64,000 bases of DNA from Eurosta solidaginis. Its lineage: Eukaryota; Arthropoda; Insecta; Diptera; Tephritidae. Positions 34,920 through 46,542 of the stretch are shown here, one piece after another. The position numbers and the translations under genes were made by a program. The number at the start of each line of letters is the position of its first letter. The first letter of the stretch is position 1. The stretch is taken from positions 243,474,978-243,538,977 of the forward strand of contig NC_090320.1 in NCBI RefSeq assembly GCF_040869045.1. The letters run 5' to 3'. Below the pieces are notes generated by a model, which searched no databases, was not told the DNA's origin, and saw nothing but the letters and a program-made list of their open reading frames with translations.

Positions 34920-35415
34920 AGAGCTGGTAAGCATTTTTGAGCAGGTATTTGAGGCACAATGAAAATTATGTGCAGTGCTTTTTTAAAGGTATCTAAATAT
35001 AGAAACACAGAACTGGCTAAGGGGTGGCGGGGCTGAAACAACCCTTGAATTTAACAAAAAAATTAATTTTTGCATGCTAAAAATGTTTTTGAGGCACTTT
35101 GAAAATTAGATATGTTAAAATTTAATATTTGAAAAATATAAAAAGAAATAAGCCAGATTATTAGGCTGGGTCTAAAACTTTGCCAGGTCATTGCAAAATA
35201 TTTTTTTTTTTAATTTTAACATATCTAATTTTCAAAGTGCCTCAAGAATATTTTTTCCAATTTAAAAAAAAAAATATTTTGCAATGACCTGGCAAAGTTT
35301 TAGACCCAGCCTAATAATCTGGCTTATTTCTTTTTATATTTTTGAAATATTAAATTTTAACATACCTAATTTTCCAAGTGCCGCAAATACCTGCTCAAAA
35401 ACGCTTACCAGCTCT
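34920..35415. mobile_element. Foldback (long inverted repeat) element, about 500 bp
   Basis: AGAGCTGGTAAGC at 34920 is mirrored by GCTTACCAGCTCT ending at 35415. Inner arms about 35100-35206 and 35273-35380 are near-perfect reverse complements (shared GCCAGATTATTAGGCTGGGT). A further inverted copy of 35080-35115 sits at 35213-35250. The whole segment would fold into a long hairpin. No coding content. Confidence 0.75.
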
Positions 35416-35994
35416 CCTACTATATTGATAGCTATGCCAACTAATCAAAAAATAGCGCTCCAGCTGTTGTTTTATTTAAATACTGACGTGGTTCAAATCG
35501 CACTCATTATTTATTTTTTCTATTCTAATAAACAAATTGTTTCAATTAAGAAAAAATACATCATAACAACAGTATCTAATGACAAACAAGGAATAGGTGC
35601 GAAGTCTAAGTTCGGGTGCAACTGAACATTATATACCCAGCGGCGGTCTCATATATATATATTACGGATACATTCAACGAGAAATATCAAGAACATTAAA
35701 TGATATGAAAGCTGAAACATACTACCTACACATATGTATACAAGTATCGTCTTCCGTAAGCAGCTATATAAAACGGTTATGATTATAGAAACAAGGAACT
35801 GACCAATATCGTTAAATTGGAACGCTTGTTCGACTTTGATCTTAAAAGTTTTGTGAAGAGCTTAACTAAAAGGAGATAAATAAGACAATATAGGATTTTT
35901 CTTTTAAATGCTCTACCATATCTTGATTGGTAATGAAGTAACAAGTCATAAATATATTGCCTAAAATTTGCTGCTTCAAGCAACTTAAAACAAA
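35416..35994. repeat. Diverged dispersed repeat, non-coding
   Basis: 35740-35990 resembles 51507-51760 (shared ATCGTCTTCCGTAAG). At 35611-35632 there is a decayed version of the family A hairpin (GTTCGGGTGCAACTGAAC). No gene. Confidence 0.5.
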
Positions 35995-36065
35995 ACAGGT
36001 AAGGAAGGCTAAGTTCGGGTGTAACCGAACATTACATACTCAGCTGACAGCTTTGGAGACAAAAT
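35995..36065 (-). mobile_element. Family A terminus only
   Basis: The minus strand shows CTCAGCTGAGTATGTAAT (about 36055-36035 region), then hairpin arms at 36025-36030 and 36013-36018, then CTTACCTG. It is joined directly to element B. Confidence 0.6.
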
Positions 36066-37310
36066 TGTCTTTTTATTCCTTTCATGAAAATGAAATGGTA
36101 TATTAATTTCGTCACGAAACCCAAAATTGTAAGTCCTTAAAGGAAAATAGATAGACCCACCATTAAGTATACCGAAATAATCAGGATGAAGAGCTGAGTT
36201 GATTTAGCCTTGTCCGTCTGTCTGTTTGTATGCAAACTAGTCCCTCAATTTTTGAGATATCTTGATAAAATTTGGTGAGCGGGTGTATTTGGGTGTCCGA
36301 TTAGACATTTTTCGTAACCGGCAGGATCGGACCACTATAGCATATATCCTCCATACAACCGATTTTTCAGAAAAAGAGGATTTTTGTCATATCTTACTCA
36401 ATTTAACAGATTGAAGCTTCAAACTTCACCATATAATTTCGTATATAGTACATATTGTTGCCTGAAAAAATTTATGAGATCGGTCGTATATATAGTATAT
36501 ATCCCCCACAACCGATTGTTCAGATAAGAAACTTTTCGTAATTACTACCCTATTTTAAGAGCTAGAGGCTTCAAATTTCAACGAATGCTTACGTATATAG
36601 CATATATTGTTGTCTGAGAAAATCATAAATATCGGTGGTATATATAGTATATATATGGTGGTATATATAGTATATATATAGTATATATAAATATTTTCGC
36701 AATTTTAGCCCCATTTTAACAGCTAGAAGCTTAAAATTTCACCGAATGCTTACGTATATAGCATATATTATTGTCTGAAAAAATCATAGAGATCGGTTTG
36801 TATATATAGTATATATCTCATACAACAGATTGTTCAGATAAGAAACTTTTCGCAATTTCTACCCCATTTTAACAGCTATCAGCTTCAAATTTCACCGATT
36901 GCTTACGTATATAGTATGTATTATTTTGTCAAAAAATCATAGAGATCGGTGGTATATATATTATATACCCCATATAAACTGTAATTTTTGCCTCTTTTTT
37001 ACGGCTAGAAGCTTCAAAATTCATCAAATTTCATGAAATAGTTACGTTTACGTCATATATTGTTGAAATACGTGATTCGTAGTCACAGTTTTTACACGCA
37101 GACCACAAAAAACCTGAAACTTTGCATCCTCACACAAAGTACCTACCTGCTTTTTATTTTATATTTATATTAAAAATCGTTTAGGTATGTATTCTGTTCA
37201 CTATATATTTCTTATCTTATACATCCGATTATTCGGAGATTATTTTTCAGCCCCATTCATGAAAGGTATGAAGTCTTCGGCACAGCCGAAGACAGTCCCG
37301 TTCTTACTTG
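36066..37310 (+). mobile_element. Non-autonomous family B element (B1)
   Basis: Starts near CCTTTCATGAAAATG, has repeated modules (TTACGTATATAG, CATAGAGATCGGT, TATATAGTATATAT). It ends with subterminal CATTCATGAAAGGTATG, hairpin arms GTCTTCGG/CCGAAGAC (37273-37280, 37286-37293) and CTTACTTG at 37310. Same terminal octamer as family A but a different hairpin and body. No coding capacity. Confidence 0.65.
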
Positions 37311-37334
37311 TTAATGTATACATTACTAACTTAC

Positions 37335-39412
37335 TTAATTGGCGCTTAACCGTCTAAACGGTTATGGCCGTCCAACAGGGCGCGCCAGTCGCTCCTTCGC
37401 TCCGCCAACCGGCGCCAATTGGTCACACCAAGGGAGTTTAAATCGTTTTCCACCTGGTCCTTCCAACGGAGTGGGGGCCGCCCTCTACCTCTGCTTCCAT
37501 ATGCGAGTTCCGATAGAAATACTTTCTTGGCCGGAGCATCATCTTTCGTTTGCATAACATGGCCTAGCCAGCGCAATCGCTGCGTTTTAATTCGCTGGAC
37601 TTTGATGATGTCTGCGTATAGCTCGTACAGCTCATCATTAAACCTTCTTCGGTACTCGCCATCACCAACGCGTAGAGATCCATAAATCTTTCGAAGAACT
37701 TTTCTCTCGAACACTCCCAAAGCCGCTTCATCTGCTGTTGTCATGGTCCATGCTTCTGTCCCATATAGCAGGACGGGTACGATAAGGGACTTGTAGAGTA
37801 TGATTTTCGTTCGCCGAGAGAGGATTTTACTTTGGAATTGCCTACCTAGTCCATAGTAGCATTTATTTGCAAGATCGATTCTTCGCTTTATTTCAGTGCT
37901 GATGTTGTTGCTAGTGTTGATGCTGGTTCCCAACTAAACGAAGTCTTTTTTCTCCAGCGTCAAATTAAAAAAATCGCACGATAGGGGGTCACCCTGTCTG
38001 AAACCTCGTTTAGTTTCGAACGGCTCGGAGAGGTCCCTCCCAATTCTGACTGAGCTGATGGTGTTGTTCAATGTCATACTGCACATCCATATAAGTTTTG
38101 CGGGGAAACCAAATTCAGATATAGCGACATATAGGCAGCTCCTTTTCATGCTGTCGAAGGCGACTTTAAAATCGACGAAGAGGTGATGTGTGTCGATTCT
38201 CTTTTCATGGGTTTTTTCCAAGATTTGGCGCATTGTGAAAATCTGGTCGATGGTAGATTTACCAGGCCTGAAGCCGCACTGATAAGGTCCAATCAGCCGG
38301 TTCACGGTGGGCTTCAACCTTTCGCACAATACACGTGATAGGACCTTTATGCGCTATTAAGAAGGCTGATTCCACGATAGTTGGTGCATTTTGCAGTATC
38401 CCCCTTCTTGTGGATCGGACAAAGAACACTCAGATTCCAATCGTCGGGCATGCACTCGTCCGCCATATTTTGCGAAGAAGCTGCTGCATACGCCTTACCA
38501 ACTCCTCGCCACCGTACTTGTATAGCTCCGCAGGCAATCCATCACCGCCCACGGCCTTGTTGTTTTTCAATCTGGTTATTGCTATTCTAACTTCGTCATA
38601 ATCGGACGGGGGACATATATTCCAACCTCATCGATTGCGGGATCGGGTTCGTCATCTCTGCGCGGTGAATCGCTGCCTCCATTTAGAAGAGCAGAGAAGT
38701 GTTCCCTCCATAATCTAAGCACTCTCTGGACATCACTTAGGAGGTCGACGTTTTCGTTCCTACTGGAGTTTGCCCGGTCTTAAAACCTTCCGTCTGTAGC
38801 CGTATTTTTTGGTAAAATTTTCTGGCGTTATTCCTGGTGGCTAGCAGCTTAAGCTCCTCGCACTAACGCCTTTCTGCTTCTCCTTTTTTCTTCCTGAAAT
38901 GGCGTCTCGCTTCCCTTTTCAACTCACGATAGTGCTCACACACTCCTCTTGCTGCGCTCGCTTTTAACATAGCCCTGTAGGCACCGTCTTTTCTTTCGGT
39001 TGCAACGCGGCATTCTTCATCGTACCAGTTGTTTTTAGGTGCTCGCCGGTAACCAATATTTTCCTCGGCGGCAGTACGAAGTGCTTTGGAGATATGCTCC
39101 CACTTCTCCTGTATTCCTTCAGGCTGAGTTGTGCTCTCAGAAAGCAGGTGTGAGAGTCGAGTTGCGAAATCATTGGTAGTCTTTTGTGATTGAAGCTGTT
39201 CGGCGTCTAGCTTTCCCTGTGTTTTTTGTTCCTTGGTTTCAGCAGCGCTGAGGCGGTGCGTATTTTGGCTGCAACGAGGTAATGGTCCGAGTCGATGTTA
39301 GGTCCTCGGATCGTGCGCACATCTAAAACACTGGAGGCATGCCGTCCGCCTATCACAACGTGATCGATCTGATTGCGAGTATTTCGATCAGGAGACAGCC
39401 ACGGAGCAACTT
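37335..39412 (-). pseudogene. LINE ORF2: endonuclease tail, reverse transcriptase, C-terminus
   Basis: From the minus-strand 5' side: [15 protein letters not shown] and [11 protein letters not shown] (C-terminal part of an APE-type endonuclease, about 39400-39230); a region matching PIHKKGDTAKCTNYRGISLL; then 38329-37934 with QCGFRPGKSTIDQIFTMRQI, LFVDFKVAFDS (RT motif A) and GFRQGDPLSC (motif B). After a stop, 37933-37346 gives the thumb/C-terminal region (IKRRIDLANKCYYGL, YKSLIVPVLLYGTEAWT, RLRWLGHVMQTKD). The two open parts are joined near 37934 by a deletion that removes the catalytic (F/Y)ADD block. The style is that of RTE-like elements common in insects; clade not verified. 5'-truncated at about 39412. 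Confidence 0.85.
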
Positions 39413-40160
39413 ACCTTTGCTATCTTTATTTAGCTATCAATTCCTTTTATTTGAATATTTTGCTTAAATATGAAAATTTGGTTAAATTTGAACGCATTTC
39501 TTTATCTTGTTTTTTTTTTATCACCCCTGAAATATTTTCGAAGCGCTCTTAATTATGAGTCCGATAAGATTCCGAAATTGTAGATCAAAGCCGGCCAAAA
39601 GTTGCACGTTGTGCAGTTTGAGTTCGTATTTTCACACCGACACTAACGATGTGTGATCACGATCGTTTGCTTTCGCATGTCACTCACTAAAATCAACAGT
39701 GAATGCAAAAGGAAAAGTCCATGCTACTTTATGGACACATAACAAAAACAATATGCTGCAATGTTAAAGTGACTTTTAATACGTTTTAGTTAGTATCATT
39801 AAGTACATATTAATATTGATAATTTAAATATTAATTATTAATATTAATTAATTATTAATAAATATTGACAATTTAATATAAATTTATTTTTATACGTACT
39901 AATTAAATTTGTATTAATTTTCATACATTTTTTTTTATTGAATAACTTTATGTTTTGAAAATATATATTTCTATCTTTACATTTACTTTGTTTTATAGTT
40001 CTTTCTTAATGAAAAAGTGAATTTTTTAAGTAAATTTTGCATTGACCATACCTTGTTTTATAAACAAGTTTTATCTGACTAGCTCGACCTCCGCGTTCTT
40101 AGTTATACGAATATAAGTAAATATAGTCAGGATTAGCTTGAAATCAAATAACCAAAGTCC
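39413..40160. other. Non-coding, very AT-rich
   Basis: Contains an ATTAAT-rich stretch around 39810-39900. No gene or element end supported. Confidence 0.5.
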
Positions 40161-41216
40161 TTTTTATACTCAGTTGAGCAGAGCTCACAGAGTATATTAA
40201 GTTTGATTGGATAACGGTTGGTTGTACAGGTATAAAGGAATCGAGATAGATATAGACTTCCATATATCAAAATCATCAGGATCGAAAAAAAATTTTATTG
40301 AGCCATGTCCGTCCGTCCGTCCGTCCGTTAACACGATAACTTGAGTAAATTTTGAGGTATCTTGATGAAATTTGGTACGTAGGTTCCTGAGCACTCATCT
40401 CAGATCGCTATTTAAAATGAACGATATCGGACTATAACCACGCCCACTTTTTCGATATCGAAAATTTCGAAAAACCGAAAAAGTGCAATAATTCATTACC
40501 AAAGACAGATAAAGTGATGAAACTTGGTAGGTGAGTTGAACTTATGACGAAGAATAGAAAATTAGTAAAATTTTGGACAATGGGCGTGGCACCGCCCACT
40601 TTTAAAAGAAGGTAATTTAAAAGTTTTGCAAGCTGTAATTAGGCAGTCGTTGAAGATATAATGATGAAATTTGGCAGGAACGTTACCTCTATTACTATAT
40701 GTACGCTTAATAAAAATTAGCAAAATGGGAGAAGGACCACGCCCACTTTTAAAAAAAAATTTTTTTTTAAAGTAAAATTAATTATAAATTTTAACAAAAT
40801 ATTTAATATCTTTACAGTATATGAGTAAATTATGTCAACATTCAACTCTAGTAATGATATGGTGCAACAAAATACAAAAAATAAAGAATATTTCAAAATG
40901 AGCGTGGCTCCGCCCTTTTTCATTTAGTTTGTCTAGGATACTTTTAATGCCATAAGTCGAACAAAAATTTCCCAATCCTTTTGAAATTTTGTAGGGGAAT
41001 AGATTTTATGACGCTAACTGTTTTCTGTGAAAATGGGCGAAATCGGTTGAAGCCACGCCCAGTTTTTATACACAGTTGTCCGTCTGTCCTTCGACATATC
41101 TTTACTGAACTTAGTTCACGTACTTATCTGAACTCACTTTATCTTGGTATAAAAAATGAACGAGATCCGACTATGACCACGCCCACTTTTTCGATATCGA
41201 ATGCCATAATTCTATA

Positions 41217-41593
41217 AAAAAAAGAAAAAAAAAAAAAAAATAAATGTAAGGCGCGATAACCTCCGAAGAGATCTAAGGCCGAGCTTCTCTTCCAATTTGC
41301 GTCGTGCTCCTCTTGATTTTTCCCTACAAATTGGCCGGACGGGACCTACATGTTTTATGCCGACTCCGAACGGCATCTGCAAGGCAGATGAGTTTTCACT
41401 GAGAGCTTTTCATGGCAGAAATACAATCGGAGCGCTTGCCAGACACTGCCGAGGGGCGACCCCGCTTAGAAAAATTTTCTTCTAATTGAAAAATCTTATT
41501 TCTAAAATTTTGATGTTGCTTTGTCCGGGAGTTGAACCCAGGGCATACGGTGTGATAGGCGGAGCACGCTACCATCACACCACGGTGGCCGCC
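41217..41593 (-). mobile_element. tRNA-derived SINE, full length (377 bp)
   Basis: Flanked by the perfect 13-bp duplication CCATAATTCTATA (41204-41216, 41594-41606), with an A-rich tail at the left. On the minus strand it opens with a tRNA-like region: box A near GGTGTGATGGTAGCG and box B GGGTTCAACTCCC, followed by CAAAGCAACATCAAAA. A unique body then includes CATGAAAAGCTCTCAGTG and ends near GCGCGCCTTACATT-like sequence before poly(A). I recall this family as abundant in tephritids; that is not checked. The SINE is a clean late insertion in A4. Confidence 0.9.
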
Positions 41594-41839
41594 CCATAAT
41601 TCTATACCAAATACGAAAAAAGGGATGAAACATAGTAAATGGATTGGTTTATTGACGCGAAATATAAATTTAGAAAAAACTTTGTAAAATGGTTGTGACA
41701 CCTACCATATTAAGTAGAAGAAAATGAAAAAGTTCTGCAGGGCGAAATAAAACACCCTTAAAATCTTGGCAGGTATTACATATATAAATAAATTAGCGGT
41801 ATCCAACAGATGATGTCTGGGTCACTCTGCTCCACATTT

Positions 41840-43745
41840 TGTTCGACATCTGGAAAACGACTTCACATATACAACTACACCACTCCCTTTTAAAACTCTC
41901 ATTAATACCTTTAATTTGATACCAATATCGTACAAACACATTCTAGAGTCACCCCTGGTCCACCTTTATGGCGATATCTCGAAAAGGCGTCCACCTATAG
42001 AAATAAGCCCCACGCCCTTTTAAAATATTCATTAACACCTTTCATTTGATACCCATATCGTACAAACATATTCTAGAGTCACCCCTGGTCCACCTTTATG
42101 GCGATATCTCGAAAAGGCGACCACCTATAGAACGAAGGCCCACCCCTTTTAAAAATACTCATTAACACCTTTCATTTGATACCCATATCGTACAAACAAA
42201 GTCTAGAGTCACCCCTGGTCCACCTTTATGGCGATATCTCGAAAAGGCGACCACCTATACAACTACCACCACTCCCCTTTAAAACCCTCATTAATACCTT
42301 TAATTTGATACCCATATCGTACAAACACATTCTAGAGTTACCCCTGGTCCACCTTTTTGGCGATATTTCGGAACGGCGTCCACCTATAGAACTAAGGCCC
42401 ACTCCCTTTTAAAATACGCATTAATACTTTTCGTTTGATACCCATATTGTACAAACGCATTCTAGAGTCAACCCTGGTCCACCTTTATAACGATATTCCG
42501 AAAAGGCGTCCACCTATAGAACTAAGGGCCACTTCCTTTTAAAATACTCATTAACACCTTTCATTTGATACCCATATCGTACAAACATATTCTAGAGTCA
42601 CCCCTGGTCCACCTTTATGGCGATATCTCGAAAAGGCGACCACCTATAGAACGAAGGCCCACCCCTTTTAAAAATACTCATTAACACCTTTCATTTGATA
42701 CCCATATCGTACAAACAAAGTCTAGAGTCACCCCTGGTCCACCTTTATGGCGATATCTCGAAAAGGCGACCACCTATACAACTACCACCACTCCCCTTTA
42801 AAACCCTCATTAATACCTTTAATTTGATACCCATATCGTACAAACATATTCTAGAGTCACCCCTGGTCCACCTTTATGGCGATATCTCGAAAAGGCGACC
42901 ACCTATAGAACGAAGGCCCACCCCTTTTAAAAATACTCATTAACACCTTTCATTTGATACCCATATCGTACAAACAAAGTCTAGAGTCACCCCTGGTCCA
43001 CCTTTATGGCGATATCTCGAAAAGGCGACCACCTATACAACTACCATCACTCCCTTTTAAAAACCCTCATTAATACCTTTAATTTGATACCCATATCGTA
43101 CAAACACATTCTAGAGTCACCCCTGGTTCACCTTTATGGCGATATTTCGAAACGGCGTCCACCAATAGAACTAAGGACCACTCCCTTTTAAAATAATCAT
43201 TAACACCTTTCATTTGATACCCATATTGTACAAACGCATTCTAGAGTCACCCCTGGTCCACCTTTATGGCGATATCTCGAAAAGGCGACCACCTATACAA
43301 CTACCGCCACTCCCTTTTAAAACCCTCATTAATACCTTTAATTTGATACCCATATCGTACAAACAAATCCTAGGGTCACCCCTGGTCCACCGTTATGGCG
43401 ATATCTCGAAACGGCATCCACCTATGGAACTAAGGATCACTCCCTTTTAAAATACTCATTAACACCTTTCTTTTGATACCCATTTTGTACAAACAAATTC
43501 TAGGGTCACCCCTGGTCCACCTTTATGGAGATATCTCGAAACGGCGTCCACCTATGGAACTAAGGATTACTCCCTTTTAAAATACTCATTAACACTTTTC
43601 ATTTGATACCCAAATCGTACAAACAAATTATAGAGTCAACCCTGATCCACCTTTATGGCGATATTCCTAAATGGCGTCCACCTATAGAACTATGGCCCAC
43701 TCCTTCACAAAATACTCTTTAATGCCTTTCATTTGATACACATGT
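41840..43745 (+). repeat. 130-bp tandem array in A4, about 15 monomers
   Basis: Same monomer as the 20-34 kb array, all full length. The AACGAAGGCCCACC variant at 42132, 42651 and 42909 shows blocks of two and four monomers copied within the array. Confidence 0.9.
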
Positions 43746-44029
43746 CATACAAACACATTCCAGGGTTTCCCTCGGTTCATTTTCCTACATGGTTATTTTC
43801 CCTTATGTTGTCACCATAGCTCTCAACTGAGTATGTAATGTTCGGTTACAACCGAACTTAACCTTCCTTACTTGTTAATTTCAAACTTCACAGTCCACAT
43901 TTTCTTTTAGCACACTGTGGGGAGTTGTCACTCAATTTTTACACACACTTATGCAATTGTTTTAGTATATGTGTGGCCGGCTCTGTTGTAGACGAAGGGT
44001 GGCGTCTTTGGAACGATTTTCCTCATCCT

Positions 44030-44433
44030 TTGTGAAATAAAGGAAAATGACCTTGTAGGAAAATTAACCTAGGGTAAACCGGGAATGTGTTTAGATGACA
44101 TGGTTAAAAATTAAAGGTATTAAAGAGTATTTCAAAAGGGAGTGGGCCTTATTTCTATAGGTGGACACTTTTTCGAGATATCGTCATAAAGGTAGACCAG
44201 GGGTGACTCTAGAATGTGTTTGTACGATATGGGTATCAAATGAAAGGCGCTAATGAGTATTTTAAAAGGGAGTGGGACTTAGTTCTATAGGTGCACGCCT
44301 TTTCGAGATATCGCCATAAAGGAGGACCAGGGGCGAGTCTATAATGCGTTTGTACGATATTGGTATCAAATTAAGGGTGTTAATGAGTATTTTAAAAGTG
44401 AGTGGGCCTTAGTTCTATAGGTGGACCAGGTAA
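44030..44433 (-). mobile_element. Family A fragment A5 (array part)
   Basis: About three 130-bp monomers preceded by the region that normally follows the hairpin in A copies, cut at GGTGGACCAGG|TAATGCCG. Neither terminus is present. The 43875-44029 interval before it holds nothing I can support. Confidence 0.65.
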
Positions 44434-45166
44434 TGCCGCAGAGAGCCGAGCCGGGCCCCTGGGGCAGTTCGCGTTTACAGGCCCCCCTAAAAAATAAACT
44501 CAATCCAGTAAAAAAAATAACATAACGTCGCCCACTAACCAGAAGCATGAATGTGCAATTTTTCCGATTTTGTGTTGTAGGCCTCGTTATATTTCCCTTT
44601 AGATTCTCTAGGTTCTGCTTAAATCTAGAGCTTCCTACGCACATGGAAACCCCTATAATTTGCAATGCCATTTTCATGAATGTACAATTCAATCACACAA
44701 AGTTGAGCCAGAAAAATGAATGTAGCACATTTACGTTTCTGGCTGGCAACAAAGTAATGATTTTCCTGTTTGTATGACACATTCGTTGATATGGCTAAAC
44801 AATTTTTGAAAAATAGTAATAACAGCACATATTCGTATGTTCGAATGTTCCGGTATACGTGCCTGAATGTTGGGCACCAAATCGTAACTTACCAAAACTT
44901 TTCGAGGTTCACATACAATTGTATTACGATTTTTTTTATTTATAATTATTTTACTCAGGGAGCTATACAAATACCCATTTGATATATATGCTAGTTGAGA
45001 TACACAAAAGATGAGCTGTATACGGTGTTCTTAGTAAAAAATGAAGATGAAGTTGAAGAATTTTTAATAGCTGAATATACGAAAAAAAGATAGTTGTTTA
45101 ATTGAAGAATAAACCGATTTATTCGAAGCCGTTGCTTATTCTCGAATCAAAACTAAAATACTTGAA
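44434..45166. other. Non-coding spacer with GC-rich block
   Basis: 44434-44500 is unusually GC-rich (GAGCCGGGCCCCTGGGGC) for this window and begins exactly at the break in A5. The remainder is AT-rich with no gene. Confidence 0.45.
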
Positions 45167-46263
45167 ACAAGTAAGGGCGGCTAAGTTCGGGTGTAACCGA
45201 ACATTTCATACTCAGCTGAGAGCTTTTGAGACAAAATAAGGGAAAATCACCATTTAGCAAAATGAACCTAGGGTAACCCTATAATGTGTTTGTATGACGT
45301 GGGTTTCAAATGGAAGGTATTAAAGAGTATTTTAAAAGGGAGTGGGCCTTTGTTCTATAGGCCATTTCGGGATATCGTCATAAAGGTGGACTAGGGGTGA
45401 ATCTAGAATATTTGTCGTACGATATAGATATCAAATGAAAGGTGCTAATGAGGGTTTAAAAAGGGAGTGGACCTTAGTTCTATAGGTGGACTCCTTTTCG
45501 AGATATCGCAATAAGGGTGGACCAAGGGTGACTCTAGAATGTGTTTGTACGATATGGGTATCAAATTAAAAGTATTAATGAGGGTTTTAAAAGGGAGTAG
45601 CCCTTAGTTGTATATGTGAAGGCGTTTTCGAGATATCGACCAAAATGTGGCCCAGGGTGACCCGGAACATCATCTGTCAGGTACCGGTAATTTATATATA
45701 TATATGTAATGCGATGAACCAAATTCCTGCCAAGATTCCAAGGGCTTTTGATTTCGCCCTGCAGAAATTTTTCATTTTTTTCTACTTCATATGGTAGGTG
45801 TCACACCTATTTTACAAAGTTTTTTCTAAAGTTATATTTTGCGTCAATAAACCAATCCAATTACCATGTTTCATACCTTTTTTCATATTTGGTATAGGAT
45901 TATGGCATCTTTTTTATTCGTAATTTTCGATATCGAAAAAGTGTGCGTGGTCATAGTCGGGTTTCGGCCATTTTTTATACCAAGATAAAGAGAGTTCAGA
46001 TAAGTACATGAACTAAGTTTAGTAAAGATATATCGATCTTTGCCCAAGTTATCGTGTTAAGGGCCGAGCAGAAGGACAGACGGTCGACTGTTTATAAAAA
46101 CTGGGCGTGGCTTCAACCGATTTCGCCATTTTTACAGAAAACAGTTATCGTCATAGAATCTATGCCCCTACCAAATTTCACAAGTATTGATAAATTTTTG
46201 TTCGACTTATGGCAATAAAAGTATCCTAGACAAATTAAATGAAAAAGGGCGGAGCCACGCCCA
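45167..46263 (-). mobile_element. Family A element A6, truncated
   Basis: Terminus ACAAGTAAGGGCGG with hairpin GTTCGG/CCGAAC near 45187-45204, subterminal CTCAGCTGAG, about three monomers, then the A body. It is cut at 46263, within the GGAGCCACGCCCAT module; the other end is missing. Confidence 0.7.
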
Positions 46264-46271
46264 TTATTTGG

Positions 46272-46458
46272 CTAAAAAACTTTAACAATAGCTCTTGTAA
46301 AAGAATTTTGGGATTTAAAATTATAAAGGTTTAAATTTTAAATAATCAATTAGTTAATCCCAAGTACATGGTTTGCTTTAAATTGAAAGATTGCGCTCCA
46401 CCTTTATAATTTTAAATCCCAAAATTCTTTTACAAGAGCTATTGTTAAAGTTTTTTAG
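46272..46458. mobile_element. 187-bp MITE/palindrome with 59-bp perfect arms
   Basis: 46272-46330 and 46400-46458 are perfect reverse complements over 59 bases, around a 69-base loop. Outer ends read CTAAAAAAC..GTTTTTTAG. No target duplication was recognised. Sits at the break between A6 and A7. Confidence 0.85.
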
Positions 46459-46542
46459 TCAAAATTCAACAAGACTATGTCTGTATTAAAGGAAAATTGC
46501 CTTCTATTTTTTGGTCCATTTATATAAAGGTAGTCCTTTAAA

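Larger units (their letters stand above)
40161..43874 (+). mobile_element. Family A element A4, with SINE inserted
   Basis: Complete-looking copy: ACTCAGTTGAGC start, GTCC microsatellite at 40308-40330, GATATCGAAA palindromes, GGGCGTGG modules, interruption by a SINE at 41217-41593, tandem array, subterminal CTCAACTGAGTAT, hairpin GTTCGG/CCGAAC within 43840-43857, terminus CTTACTTG at 43874. Confidence 0.75.

Noticed and set aside
41900..43450. Repeated protein frames reading IPISYKxxLESPLVHLYGDIS
   Set aside because: They are translations of the non-coding monomer; 130 is not a multiple of 3, so frames close after one or two units, and the same sequence is non-coding elsewhere.
44434..44700. 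Possible gene in the GC-rich block and following frames
   Set aside because: Frames are short, no recognisable motif, and both strands are similarly open.
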